Below are positions 1 through 11,444 of a stretch of DNA of 64,000 nt, piece by piece (position 1 is the first letter of the stretch; every line of letters begins with the position of its first letter). The DNA lies in assembly GCA_963573305.1 (NCBI GenBank), contig OY754337.1, forward strand, positions 70,095,094-70,159,093, given 5' to 3'. The notes beneath the pieces are model-generated. The model saw only the letters and a program-made list of their open reading frames with translations, was not told where the DNA came from and ran no database searches. This stretch comes from Pyrrhosoma nymphula. Lineage: Eukaryota > Arthropoda > Insecta > Odonata > Coenagrionidae. Position numbers and translations under genes: made by a program.

Positions 1-718
1 CCCGGACCCTCGCTGCCTCATCCAGTTTCTGACCTCGTTTCGACGAAAATTCTGTTGTAAAAATTTCGTCCACGCCTTCGTGGACTCACATTGTTATTTT
101 CCTATTTTTTTCATGCCCCGCGAATTACATATGTGTCTACCTCCACGACGGAATAATATGCGTGCATATACTCACTCATTCTGGCATCAATTAAGGAACT
201 CTGGAGAAAAATGTATGGATTCAAGAACACAAACAAAGGAAGGTTGGGTGGGCTGGTGTGAGGTGCGGAGGGAAGGCATTAAAGAGGAAGAAGAAGAGAA
301 AGGGAATGAGGTGCTTGAGGGGGCTGAGAGGGAGGAGAGAGGATGGGAGATGATGGGAGAGAGGGTGGGTAGGGGAATGAGGGGAGGTGGGGGAATGCAC
401 TACGCGGACGAGGAACAGTGTGGAAGGAGAGACGTACATGCATTTGTGTGTCGAGAATGTGCGGATATGGCTCCCTCTCTGGTGGTATACCAGAATGCAT
501 TGTTCGTGAATATGCCTCGTCAGTTGGTGCCATTACTTGAAGGGGGAGACTCGTAGTCACATTCAGTGTTCTGGGATGGGGGTGAGCCAGAAGGGAGGAG
601 TAAGCGTAGAGTTAGAGCGAAAGGAGAGACTTTTGGTAAGGGAATTGGGAAGACCGAAATGCAGAAACGAATCACATATATATCTTTCCCTCGTGAAGAG
701 AATTCTTCTTCCCCCTCC
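1..718. other. Intergenic, with a GA-rich tract
   Basis: No gene is recognised. Roughly 220-400 and 540-650 are strongly purine-rich (G/A on the + strand). The frames open here, about 158 codons on + and 93 on -, translate to low-complexity E/R/G or P/S/L strings, as expected from base composition alone. I treat them as non-coding. This is the first of the G-rich islands described under findings. Confidence 0.5.
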
Positions 719-1795
719 AGCTGGTTCCACCGTCAATTGGCTAAAATGTAATTTAATTCACATTCATGCTACTTAAGGTAGTTTGAGCGAAACAATATTT
801 CACCTAGAATTAGATGAATTTGGCCTCATTTTAAAGAAAACATTCTCATCTTTCCAATGATGCCAAAATATCAACCGTTTGCCTAACTAATTTTCGAGCA
901 ATTTTCCTGACAATACAAGCTGTTTTACATGGGATAGATGACGGCTGTGCGCTTCAGAGGGAGAGTGTTTTATTTATAACATCTAGATTTCGTCAAAAAA
1001 CCAGCGGTGTGTAGTTTGCATGTTTTCTCAACTATTTATAAAAATTAATCCAGTACTAAGCGCAGTAAGGTTTACAGAATCACATCAAAACCTGCTGTTT
1101 GAAGGATTTTTAGCCGTACAGCGTGAAAAAATGAGTGAAGTTAGATACTTAAGCAGATATATTTATTTAATTACCTACTGAGAATGTTTGTCATATATAA
1201 CTAAATGTTTTCACCATTTATGCTACAATATTTACTTCATACTTCTTACAGACGCTGAAATTCAAAAATAAAATTCTAATGTGGTCTCCATCATGACTAG
1301 GGAACCATCTCGCTCAAACTACCTTAAAGAAAACATGTTCTGTTTTTGCTCTGAATAAGAGAATATTACCTTTCCACTCTTGTTTAAGAAAAAGCGTTAA
1401 ATGCGAAAGTGGGTGAAACGTGGGTAAAATAGTAGTTTTCTAATTAATATGAATGCCATTCTCGCAAAAAAAGCGAAATATCCGAGTGAATTAAATGGTG
1501 ATAAAATTAAGGCTGAAATCCATCATAGTTTTTGAGTTATTAGCAAGTAACTCCAGGAACTGAAGCAAAAATATTTTAGTTCTACAGAAATGACGCTGCA
1601 GTCGACTCCTATGACTGGAAAAAGTGCTCATTAAAAATATGTTCATCGACTAATCGCATATTTTGTATCGTAATTTTGTTTTATAATAGTTTGTTAACCT
1701 TTGTCATAAGTGAAGAGAGCATTTTTTAAACAGTACAAACGACAAGGAGGAGTTCAGTGTTTGTTTTGACTCGTACAGTCGTGGTGGAAACCCCT
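719..1795 (+). mobile_element. TTAA-type MITE family A, copy A1 (interrupted)
   Basis: The left end has the family terminus 'GGTTCCACCG' and the right end has 'CAGTCGTGGTGGAAACC', an imperfect terminal inverted repeat. Internal segments match A2, A3 and A4, for example the block around 'GTTAAATGCGAAAG' followed by a GTGGG..AAACGTGGG stretch. Without the B1 insertion the copy is about 526 bp. There is no coding capacity, so it is a non-autonomous element. The outer target sites have decayed (TTGA on the right), which suggests an old copy. TTAA targets are known for piggyBac and Kolobok elements; I cannot choose between these superfamilies. Confidence 0.72.
777..1323 (+). mobile_element. TTAA-type MITE family B, copy B1 (nested in A1)
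   Basis: This 547-bp element starts with 'GGTAGTTTGAGCG' and ends with 'CGCTCAAACTACC', so the terminal inverted repeat is exact over 13 bp. It is flanked by perfect TTAA copies at 773-776 and 1324-1327. The A1 sequence resumes on both sides, showing that B1 inserted into A1. No frame codes for a transposase. Two further copies of the family (B2, B3) lie in this window in reverse orientation. Confidence 0.88.
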
Positions 1796-2419
1796 TGAAA
1801 GAACGTTTACCGCCCTCAGCATTCCTCATAAAACTCCCATCCCCTTTCAACCCCACCACACACAGTCGGAAATATTGGATTTATCGGAACTTCCAGAATA
1901 TTGGGTATTAAGTGCTCCCTTACGGAATATTTCCGCCCTGCCTCCGGAAGGAATCTCCCTAGTCAAATGGTATGTTGTGAATTCGCGCGCTCGTGAGAGA
2001 TTTGTTTTTAATATCGACTTTTTTATGTGACTGCGCGTTCCCTAGCGTCCTCTTCTAATCCCCAAGGGAGCGATGGCTCCCATGAAATTATTTGCCCTAG
2101 TTATCAGCCCCTGGGATGTTTATGTTTTCCATGTGAGCGGGTAACTGTCCCGGCATTATGTCTGGGATCGTGCATTTGAGGGGACGCTTTTCAATCGATT
2201 GCTTGCCTGTTTCGGAGGAAAATACAGCAAAGAGTTGTCCTCGCTATTTCATAGGAAAGCTGTTTTGATGGTACTGCTGTCTTTTTAGGCAATCATGCCG
2301 CTTTCCTGTACTTATTTTAAAGACTATCCGGGAAAACGTTTGATTTTTCAGTTATTGCAAAAATTTGTGTCATGAGGATGCATTTGTTGAAAAATCAGGG
2401 CGCTAATCTCCGTGTTATT
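1796..2419. other. No recognisable feature
   Basis: Ordinary mixed-composition sequence. I see no repeat family, RNA or coding region here that I can support. Confidence 0.4.
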
Positions 2420-2690
2420 GTGAAAATGAAAAACTTTTAACTTTATGGTTTCACAATGATCTTTTTACTTGCACGGCCCGAGTTTTGGCGTACTACAACG
2501 TCGTCATCAGGTGAAGACTACAGAACACCTTGTTTATAAGGTGTTCTGTAGAGTCTTCTTCTGTATAAGGTTAGGTATAGGTATTCTGTAGAGTCTTCAA
2601 CTGATGATGAAGTTGTAGTACGTCGAAACCCGGGTCGTGCAAATAAAAAGATCATTGTGGAACCACAAAGTTAAAAAGTTTTCATTTTCT
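2420..2690. mobile_element. Fold-back PLE 3'-end relic with hammerhead-like motifs
   Basis: Two arms of about 100 bp (2420-2522 and 2588-2690) are inverted copies of each other. A second, perfect palindrome lies between them ('ACAGAACACCTT' and its complement). Each arm carries a hammerhead-like core. In the right arm CTGATGA is at 2601-2607, GAAA at 2625-2628 and a CCCGGGTC segment at 2629-2636. In the left arm (minus strand) CTGATGA is at 2504-2510. Each arm has one different mismatch in stem II, and their consensus is fully paired (GACGT/ACGTC). An AATAAAAAG tail follows. The layout matches the inverted ends of the endonuclease-bearing PLE at 10.4-11.5 kb, with no coding sequence left. Confidence 0.7.
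2504..2636. ncRNA. Pair of hammerhead-ribozyme-like motifs (one per arm)
   Basis: The right arm (2601-2636, +) has an intact CTGATGA box, one extra T, a stem with 4 of 5 pairs, GAAA, and self-complementary CCCGGG followed by TC. The left arm (2475-2510, -) has an intact CTGATGA, one extra C, a stem with 4 of 5 pairs, and AAAA in place of GAAA. Hammerhead motifs are known from Penelope-like retroelements. The extra base before stem II and the mismatches make activity doubtful. The assignment is structural and inferred by eye. Confidence 0.5.
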
Positions 2691-3388
2691 TAATGAATAA
2701 GTTCCTCCAAGTTACTACCAACTCCGTGTTATTAATTATTTTCTTGATTTCACCGTCTTAATCATGATTTATGTATGCTATGAAATGCACATTCATAATA
2801 TTCTGGTAATTTATCGGATGATCCTAAACTATGAAAGTCCATTAAGTAGTTTAGGTTACCCTGGTAGTGTATTTTTGATAATGGATCATACCTCACTGCG
2901 TTTTTATTACCGTGGCGATCTAAATTTGTTTCACGGTTTATTATATTAACATCTTTAGAGTGCTCTTGATGCTCTTCTCCAGCTTGAATGAAACTCAGGA
3001 AATACGCTATCCTTCTGCGAGAAGTCATTTCAGTCGTGAGATCTCGGTAAATCTTTTCTTTTATTGGAAAAGTTAGATTTCGAGGTTCCATCGAAACGGA
3101 CGTTTTTCTGGCGGGGGAGGTGGGGAAAATCTTTTCAAACTTCCATCTTAATGCGAATCCGTATTGAGACTAGGCTATCTTTTTACCCTCCTCCCAAATG
3201 TGAAGCGACGACTTTTTTCGCGTGGCCTTTTTAACGCTCATTGAAATATCAAAAATGTTAATTCCGTCTATTCTCCTCTTGGAAAGCCATCTCAGCCACA
3301 TTTCGCGTATTTATTCGTTTTTTTCCCTTCTGTTGCATCTCGAGATATTATTTTTTCTCTATTCCTTCGTCTCTTGATTATTCCCTAG
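2691..3388. other. No recognisable feature
   Basis: A minus-strand frame of 109 codons at 2762-3091 resembles no family I know. The stretch just before 3389 is pyrimidine-rich and ends in a good splice-acceptor-like CCCTAG. Confidence 0.35.
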
Positions 3389-3728
3389 GTGGCTGCACAC
3401 ACTGTGGCGTCCATAGTTACTGCACACACTCCTTTCCCGTTATACTCTCCCGAGTGCCACTTTCGTCGCCCAACCCGCCTTGCTCGCCCGTCTTTACAGC
3501 GTTGTTTCAAACTCTCCCGAGACTTCGCGCCGTCTTTCCGTGGCCCAGTTTTCGCTCCGGGCCCTTCTCAGATACTACGGCAAAGCTGCTCTTCTCTCTT
3601 CCCCTTGCCGAAGCCATTATCGTGCGCCATTATAGGTGATTTCGCGTTGGAGACAGTGGAGGACAAATGCCCTCTCGGGATCGCTATGACCAACTTGCCA
3701 AGGCTCCCACCCATGCCTCCCACTTTGA
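3389..3728 (+). other. Candidate internal exon (open, splice-bounded), unproven
   Basis: A pyrimidine-rich run ends in 'TTCCCTAG' at 3381-3388, a good 3' splice site. A donor-like TTTGA|GTAAGT follows at 3724-3734. The 340 nt between are GC-rich compared with the flanks and stay open in one frame (about 113 codons). The peptide is rich in Pro, Ser, Arg and Leu, and I recognise no domain. The frame begins with GTG, so it would be internal, not an initiating exon. Length modulo 3 is 1, so it would be a phase-shifting exon. Chance is a realistic alternative. Confidence 0.22.
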
Positions 3729-6399
3729 GTAAGTCGCGGGTTTTAGTCGGCTGGTTTTAATGCGCACATTAGACCGACAAAGGTTTCATATCATTCATAA
3801 AATCTAGTAATCATCTAGATCTGGATCTAGCTGGTCGTTTCCTGGGATGAAGGGTCGTCTTGAAGTTCTTTCGAATTCAATTAAAGCGAGTGAACAGTCC
3901 CGGTAGAGGCTCTGTTGCCTTTCACATCTCTAAGATTGTGTTATCGTAGAAGTAATACCAATGCCTTAATTAAATAATTTATTTTTTTGATGTGGTATGA
4001 AAAAGAATTTTTTCTGTGTGTGGTAGCTGGTACCAGATAAAATGCAAACATAGGATATTTTATATTTGAAAAATTTAAGGACCTGCCCATTAAATGTTCT
4101 TATTGCGGGAGAAGTCGCATCATAATATTGTGAAATTTCTTAATTTTCCTTCTGCTTATTTCTAGTGAATAACTATAGTAGCTATTGGTGACTTCTGTTA
4201 TTTCATGCTGTGAGTACTATGCTGTCAGAATCTTGATTTTACTATGTGGCAGTACATGGCGTCTTCTATCTTCATAACAGTGCTACAATTGTTGAATGAA
4301 TTAATGGCTGCTTTTCTATACTCCTTAGTTTTATTCATTGGTGATTGGTGTTTTTACTGGTGAATACGACTACATTTTTTGCTTGACCTTAGGAAGGATA
4401 TTATTAAAATTCTTGTCCAGCCCTCCATTGTGTAAAACTACACAGTGGTACGTTGGCCTCCGTTTGTCGCTTAGCATAAGCTTAATTATACTTAAGGCTG
4501 TCACTAATCTGCCACCATTCTCTTAATAATTTAAGAACAGTTATGCAATTAGCTCCATATCTTCATTCTCTCTGCATTAGTAGTATTCAAAGGAATATAA
4601 CATTTAAAGCGATGTTATCATTGTGTCTACTTGGTGTCCCTCTCTTCAATGCGGCCACCTTGGTATTCCTATTACATTCCTAAACAGGATTGTATTAGTA
4701 ATCGATTGATTCTGCTAATATTGGAACCGCTCATGGCACATTGGCCGGTGAAAAGTTCAATTAAATGACGTCTCGCGTATTTCTGTGCGTTTCCCTCTAA
4801 GAGGACCGATCTAGACATTCCCATCCACAACTATGGACAACCAACCAACCAACACTATCATTATGACTTACGCAGTTAAAATTTATCGCGTAGATCTCAG
4901 TTATTCCAAATATTCAGAATTCATTTATACGACTTGCACTTTGCCAGTGAGTTTACTCTTATGAGTACAGCTGCTGTTATTCATTCCACAAATTGTGCAC
5001 AGATTGATTTTTGACGTGATATCGTCCCTCTATTATTTCTGCTGCCCTACTCTAGTTTGGATTTTGCAAAGGGGAATGGAATTAGGCCTTCGTTACTTTT
5101 GTGACTTGTTTGAATTCTCTATTCTATATTGATTGAGAGCTGAAATAATTTTGCATATTTCCACTCTTACTTTGCTCTCTCAAAGCAATGAAGTACTCAT
5201 AGCACAATTCGTTTTGTTTATTATCAGTAAAAACGGCGGGTTTTGTATAGGTATATCGAGCTTGTAAAGTGCTTGTTTGATGCGAATATCTCTTCGCTTA
5301 CAGAAACATTTGGAATGGTATTTTACAGCTCTGAAAATATTCCAAATTTTCCGAAAATTAGATATGGGGCTATGTTATACCTACCGGGAATGATTCCAAA
5401 ATGCAATGAATTTTGGTTGTATGCCTGCAGCATAAACGTTTTTCTATAGATATTGTATTACTAAAGTATAATAAAATTAAAGTATCTTTCAAAATACATA
5501 CTTTTAGATAGGTACATATTTGTGACCATTTATTACCACCTACTACATACCAAAGTAAATAAATAATATCACATCAAATAAGTTGTGGATTTGATTGTAT
5601 TGTAAGATGCAGTAAAATACATTAAAATTCTAGTTAAGCGATAATTTTATTTCAGGAAGCATGACTTTAACCATAATGCCCTTAAAAGTTGTAGGTATTA
5701 TATTTACAATTATTTAAGCTGTGATCTCTAATGCTTCAGCCTTTACTTAGTGGAAGAGTGGCATATTCATTTTGACTAGTGGAATCAATCTTCTTTGGCC
5801 GCTAAGTGGTTCCTTACTGGTAGAACGTATCACCCTTTCATTCGTACTTGAAGTTTACAAAATCGTTGAAATGCTTAGCATCCATTAAAATTCTGAGGAA
5901 AATCACTATCGCTCCTTTTTGTGGAAGTGAACCTTGATCTGTACTCGCTTAAACTCCGTCGCTGATATGAATCGTATTGATGGCATTTGAGTTGTATTTG
6001 CTCTTTTTAAGAGTTTCTGTTCGGTTATTATTGGTGTGAGAATATGATTTTGAATCGCCTATCACAGTACATAAGCACTCGAAAATTTTCCAATCTCTTT
6101 TCCACCAGATGGCGGACGGCGTTCGGCTGAGAATCTGAGAATCATCGTATATTGTCATGGGGAAATATTGCTTCACTATTATTGTGGTTTATACTTTTTA
6201 TCAATCGCTGCATTTCTCCAGCTGTTACTTTTTAACGGCTCACGTCGGGAGTGTACGCTGTTTGTTGTTCGCCGAGTTTTTTTTAATGGAAAATTTGAGT
6301 TTGGTGGGAGCGTGCGATAAGAAATACTCTTTCTTGCACACAAAGGAAAGAAGGGGGAGGGAGGGCTTAATCCCGTCTCACTTGGAGATATCATCTGCA
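3729..6399. other. AT-rich non-coding stretch
   Basis: Frames are short and interrupted. A run of three CAAC-type repeats ('GACAACCAACCAACCAAC') lies near 4838; a related TTGGTTGGTTGG..GACAAC run on the opposite strand is near 39160. Nothing else is recognisable. Confidence 0.4.
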
Positions 6400-7570
6400 A
6401 ATATCGGTTCTCGTAGTCAGGAATGGGGGGAGAGAGAGAATGGAGAAAGGAGAAGAGGGGAAGGGACAGACAATCGATATTAACTTGGGGCCCAAAAGAG
6501 AATTTTCCAAACGTGCGCGGGAATAGCAAAAAAAAACACGGAGACGTTCAAATTTTTATCGTTTTTTTAATTTTTTTCATCCGGACGGCGGGAGTTATTG
6601 ATGAATCCTCGGGAGAGCGGAAGCGATCGCATTCCGTCGTCTCGTTCGTTCATTCGTTGTTTTTTTTCTGTTTGTTTCCGCTAGGAAAAAAAATTACTTG
6701 CTCTTCCCTTTGATGATACGTCGTACGCATCCATATTCTTAGGGGTCGTCGTTGTTGTTGTTGTTGTCGTCGTCTCTTAACACGGGACAGCGTATTGGGA
6801 CAAGGAGGGGACGCGGCTGTGGGGAGGAAGAGGGAGGGACTCGTGTAGCCTGGAAGAGTTTCGGGATGGTGCTCTGGTGATGGGAGGGTGGGGAATGAGA
6901 GGAGAAAAAAATGTTGGGAGAGTGGGGTGGGGGTTTATGCAAGCGGAACGACGATACGATGAGCGAAAATGCGATTTTAAAAACTGAATATCCCTCTCTT
7001 GGAGTGGAGGGGTGAGGTGCTTGGGTTTGGAATGGGTTTGGGTAAGCTGCTTGGGGTGTGGGGAGTGGAAGAGTTGCTGCTTTCACGGGATGTCTTTTTT
7101 TCTTCACTTCCCTTCTCGTCTTCCATCTCAGGGCGAGACGTATAGCGAAGGATGTTGGGAGAAGGGATTGGTGTGCGTGTGGGGAGGGCATTGGGCTTGC
7201 CGGCTGCAGGGGAGTGAGAGAGGAGTAAGGGCTTTTGGGATGTGTAGATGGGGGATTTTGATATGGGAGAAGTTGGCGGAACCAGACGCGTGGAAGCAGA
7301 AAGAGTGGGATGGAGAGCTTGATTGATCGTCCTTTTTACTATTATTTCGGGTGGAAAGGAGCGGGTGTCAGGTGGGCGGCGTGGAGGGGAGTCCCCCTTC
7401 TCCTTGCAAGGGAGTGGTACCCTGAACCCTGTGGGAAGTAGGGTAGGGTAGGAAACGGGGTGGAGTCGCTTTTGAGTGAAAGTTAAAGGACAGCGAGTGT
7501 GGAGTGGGAGGAGGGGAAGGGTGGAAAAAGGATGTAGATCGGGATCCGGTCGGGAATGCATAATTTTTTC
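6400..7570. other. G/purine-rich island with a (GTT)n run
   Basis: G-runs and GGGA-type motifs dominate the + strand, densest at 6790-6930 and 7000-7560. A GTT/GTC trinucleotide microsatellite lies at about 6748-6777. Overlapping frames of 100-198 codons exist on both strands; the minus ones are Pro/Ser/Thr/His-rich, as expected when C-rich DNA is translated. I do not call a gene. The island is comparable in character to those at 13.4-13.9, 15.9-16.2 and 22.4-23.0 kb. Confidence 0.5.
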
Positions 7571-10191
7571 CACCCATCCCTCTTATATATATCTGTCATT
7601 TTTTGCCGAGGGAGCAATGCGCATCGTTCTCTCTCATTCTTTATTAATACTTCGATTTAATCTAGACTGGGTCCAGATAAAAAGAAGCAAGTGAGATGAC
7701 GGATGGCTACTCGTGCAAAAAATATAGCTCCTCTCCCTTTACTCAGGTTCGAACCCAAGGAGAGTCCGAAGATGAGTTAAAGAGTGACTGGAATGTGCCA
7801 GCGTTTTGATTCACAGGATATATTGCTATTTTGTTGTTGATTGTGATATACCTATTTAGGCCCATTTATTGTGTGGGTTGTTACATAAAAGTCAAAGTAC
7901 CGTTTAGGAAATAGTCTAAGCACGTATTGGATAAATTTGTTCGCTTCTTCTTTACATATTGTAAGTCACATGCTACCATACGTGCTACAGAAGCACGATA
8001 CCTAACTTTAATTTTTCTGAGCCAAATAAATATGGCCTTAGATTTGATAATGTTACCTTCTTCAGAAAATTGCCTACTTCAAATGACATGCCTATTCTGT
8101 TTTCATTGGGTGTGAGTTACTTGTGCAGTGTTGTGGCAATTATTCATTGTGCTAACATATGCTCGCTCTGTATCTCACTTGGTATTTCTTATGACATTTT
8201 TTTCATTTGTTGGTATTGTAATGGGATCTCCCTTATTGTTTTGATGATAAAACGTAATAATGATATTTTCCGGGGCATACATTCTTATGGATACAACTCC
8301 TCTCACTTATCCAAGAAAATAATTGCTCTTATGACCAAACATACTTCGCATTGTAGTTGTGTTCATTTATGGATTTGAGCCGTGACTTAGAGATTGGCAT
8401 TCCTGAATGCATGTTACATGCTGCAAATAGATTCGCTTTGAAGTTTTCGACATTTTTTGCAGGGCTAGGCTAGTTGATTGATTTATAAAGTTGAAATCAT
8501 TAATAATATCCCCTAATGCGCAAATTATTCCTTGGGCATGTTGTGGCTATTACAATACGAATATATTTTAAGGGCTTGATCTCCAATCGCCCGTCGCAGT
8601 CCGGCTGTTAGTATATTTCGGTCATCTTTGAACTCTTATAAGCCTCAACAGCCCTACTGCTTGCTACATGCTATTTCTATCCAATAGTTATGACCCCTTG
8701 TTTGCTCTTTCTTTGGCGGCAAACCTTGGGTAGGGAATAGAAATATCTTTAAGAGCAAGGAGACTGACCTGAGCCAAGCCATCTCATTTTATAGTGAAGA
8801 ATATTTTATGTCCTGAGAGCAAGTCGTTGAAAATGTCGGAATTCTAGTGACGTGTACTTCCCCGGAAGTACAGTAACCTCTAAATAGAAGTTCCTTAAAT
8901 ACGTGTTCCGTAAATAGCCCTTTTTTCTGGTCTCCGTTCATAAACGTTGACTCAGGCTGGCACACGCCTGAGGAGCGCTGGCGTTCGACCGCTCCCGGAA
9001 TAGCCGCGGGAGGAAATAAAACAACGCCCGGTCGTCTAAAAAGTGCACGATGAAGCCCTCCGAACGATATGACATGTCCTGCCCCTTTATGCTACTCTCC
9101 TTCTCGTTAAGGCATGGTAGAGACATCTGTTGGTTCGTTATCTTTTTTAACTACTTTTTGAGGTCATATTTAAGGACATTCATCGCTAAAATCATCGGTA
9201 GGATGCGGCAGCTTTCGGTAGACCATCGATTTGTGGCGAGTAATATCGCTTCGCTTTTTTCTCTTGGCTTTAGCTTCTTCCAAGTGGTGGATAATCCTTC
9301 CAAGTGCTTAAAAAGTTTTGTGCTTCGTCGCTAAGAACCCGTATTTCGCTACAGCAAACTTGACGGTTGCCTGTCGTTAAGCCTTAGTGTAGAACGGCGG
9401 TTATCATCAGGAGAGATCTACATTTACTCGCTAACCTGCGACGGATTTCCAGACTTGAGAAGGAGAGACAAGGAGGAAGAGAGCAAGAGGAAGAGAGAAA
9501 TGACCAAAACGAGTTATATATAGCGGGGTGTCTTATTACTAGTATTTTGCTCTGTTTTTGTTAGTCCATGTCCAAGTTAATAGAGCAATTGACCGTTCGG
9601 GGGAAGTGAATCACGTGACCAAATAATCCAATATGGTAGACTTTGTTTACATCATATAATCGTGAAAACATTGTTTACTTTTTATGTTTTTCCCAAGTAA
9701 GTATATTTCATCAAATTATGGTATTTAAAATATTGTTTATTGTTGTCGTAAGTGATTAGGCGTATTTTTCCGCATTTTGCCGCTGCTTTAATGTTTTGAT
9801 GTACAGTACATAGTGGTGGAACTGGGAATTTAACTCGTCTCAACTAATTTCCATTGAAGTTTTCATGAGATCGCTCTGGATTACACAGTTGAGTTTTTGA
9901 TCGTATAAACATGTCATTGTTTAATTTCCACACTGAATTTTATCGAAAAATATGGAGAACAATTGAAGTTATCTTAAAATTGAAAAAAGCATCGGCCTGT
10001 ACCCATCCCAGAAAGAGTCGCGACTACGTCACGTCTGCCTCGCCAAAAGGCCTATGCAAGGCGGTACTCTATTGGTCATAGGTTTGAATGCTCAACTACT
10101 CTACTATCTTGGACGCACTATAGTCATAATACAGTTGTGTTACTTTCAAGCATTTTCGTCCCTGATGAATTAACGACGAGTTGTCCAAGAG
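7571..10191. other. No gene recognised; one short perfect palindrome
   Basis: Mixed AT-rich sequence. A palindrome 'GTACTTCCCCGGAAGTAC' lies near 8855. The patch around 8930-9030 is CpG-rich. The frames present (up to about 102 codons) have no recognisable domain. Confidence 0.35.
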
Positions 10192-10482
10192 TTAAGGTGG
10201 TTCCACCGTAAAATGACTTAAATGTCATTTATCCATAATACTTGTAGAAAAACGTTTCCTCTATTCAATATGAACAACAAAATCCTCCCTTCCCGCGCTA
10301 TTTTTCTCGCAAATTGAACTAGAAAATACATGGTGCTAAATGTAAGAATGGGAGAAACACGGGGGAAAATAGCATCTTTTTCCATGTAATATAAATGCCA
10401 TTTTCGCGGATAACTGTTAATAAGAAGTATTGAAAAAATTTACTAGAACTTTGTATTTCCACAGAATATTTTATTCGAACAC

Positions 10483-10515
10483 GACCATGGTTTCGACGGT
10501 TAACGTCATCTTCTG
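10483..10515 (-). ncRNA. Hammerhead-like motif in the left PLE end
   Basis: Minus-strand order: CAGAAGA core, T, GACG stem, 5-nt loop, CGTC, GAAA, CCATGG, TC. The stem pairs perfectly. The core differs from CTGANGA by U4 to A, which probably abolishes cleavage. The same motif is present in the right inverted end. Confidence 0.5.
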
Positions 10516-10589
10516 GTGAGGAATACATTGATACACCTTCTTAAATACTCGGATGACACGTGACATAGACATAAAATCAAATCTGAGAA

Positions 10590-10930
10590 AGTGGAGGGGG
10601 AAGCGGTAGAGGAGAGTGGGAGTTGGGAGGTTGGGTCTTCCCCAGGGTGTAGGAGTCGAGGAATGTGGGGTGGTAGGTAGGGCTGACGCATCTCAAGCTG
10701 ACTAACTGCAGTGACGGTTGGGCAAGGATTAGGGTGAACCGAGGGTGTAGGAAGGGGTTGGGGAAGGAGAGAAAGTCAATAACAGAAATACTAGCGTGCT
10801 CAAGTGCGTCAGCGGGGGTGAAGGCGGGTGACGGTTAAGGATTAGGGAGAAGGGGAGGAAAGGGGAAAAAACCGAAGTGTGCGAAGGTAAGGGGTTAATG
10901 GAAGAGGGGGAGGTTGAGGAGTGGAGAGCG
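10590..10930. other. G-rich tract (PLE 3' region)
   Basis: The segment downstream of the endonuclease stop codon on the minus strand is C-rich there (G-rich on +). It includes part of the left inverted end. It shows that at least one G-rich island of this window is part of a retroelement. Confidence 0.55.
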
Positions 10931-11311
10931 GGAAGTATACAACATATCATTTACAATTTCACAATTTGCATTCAACGATTTTAAAATTTCCACTTGCTCA
11001 AGAGCGTCAAGCCTGAGGCCTTTCTTCTCGAAATGTAAAATTTCCAATGAGAAGTCACTTGTGTGATCATTGTCCAGCAGGTGTTTTGCGAAGTTAGAAT
11101 TGGAATTTTGATGTTTGAAACAAGCAAAGTGTTCTTTTTGTCTCTCTTTGAATTTGCGTCCAGTCTGCCCAATATAGGTTGCCGAACATTCGCACTTGAG
11201 TCTGTATACACCACTTCTTTCCAAATTTGGGATAGCGTGGGACGCCCTACCTACCACCCCACATTCCTCGACTCCTACACCCTGGGGAAGACCCAACCTC
11301 CCAACTCCCAC
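10895..11311 (-). pseudogene. PLE GIY-YIG endonuclease domain, 5'-truncated
   Basis: The 138-codon frame encodes the C-terminal endonuclease of a Penelope-like retroelement, the nuclease that nicks target DNA for reverse transcription. Visible motifs are GVY at residues 34-36, YIG at 46-48, then G-Q-T-G-R with Arg57 and His61, and a distal R-L-x-x-L-E segment (residues 100-105) that supplies the usual catalytic Glu. Cys40, Cys42, His77 and His83 could be zinc ligands, as reported for PLE endonucleases. Residues 1 to about 22 come from the inverted terminal repeat, so the methionine is not native. No reverse transcriptase precedes it, so the element cannot be autonomous. The GIY-YIG assignment is firm; clade within PLEs is not determined. 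Confidence 0.9.
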
Positions 11312-11411
11312 TCTCCTCTACCGCTTCCCCCTCCACTTTCTCAGATTTGATTTTATGTCTATGTCACGTGTCATCCGAGTGTTTAAGAAGGTGTATCAAT
11401 GTATTCCTCAC

Positions 11412-11444
11412 CAGAAGATGACGTTAACCGTCGAAACCATGGTC
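11412..11444 (+). ncRNA. Hammerhead-like motif in the right PLE end
   Basis: Mirror copy of the motif at 10483-10515: CAGAAGA at 11412-11418, T, GACG 11420-11423, CGTC 11429-11432, GAAA 11433-11436, CCATGGTC 11437-11444, followed shortly by an AATAAAATA tail. It shows that the fold belongs to the PLE terminus. Confidence 0.5.

Noticed and set aside
80..556. 158-codon + frame near the left edge
   Set aside because: Low-complexity Glu/Arg/Gly content follows from the GA-rich tract; the opposite strand is open too.
6739..7573. Pro/Ser-rich minus frames of 150-198 codons
   Set aside because: They are translations of a C-rich strand, with overlapping frames of similar type on both strands.
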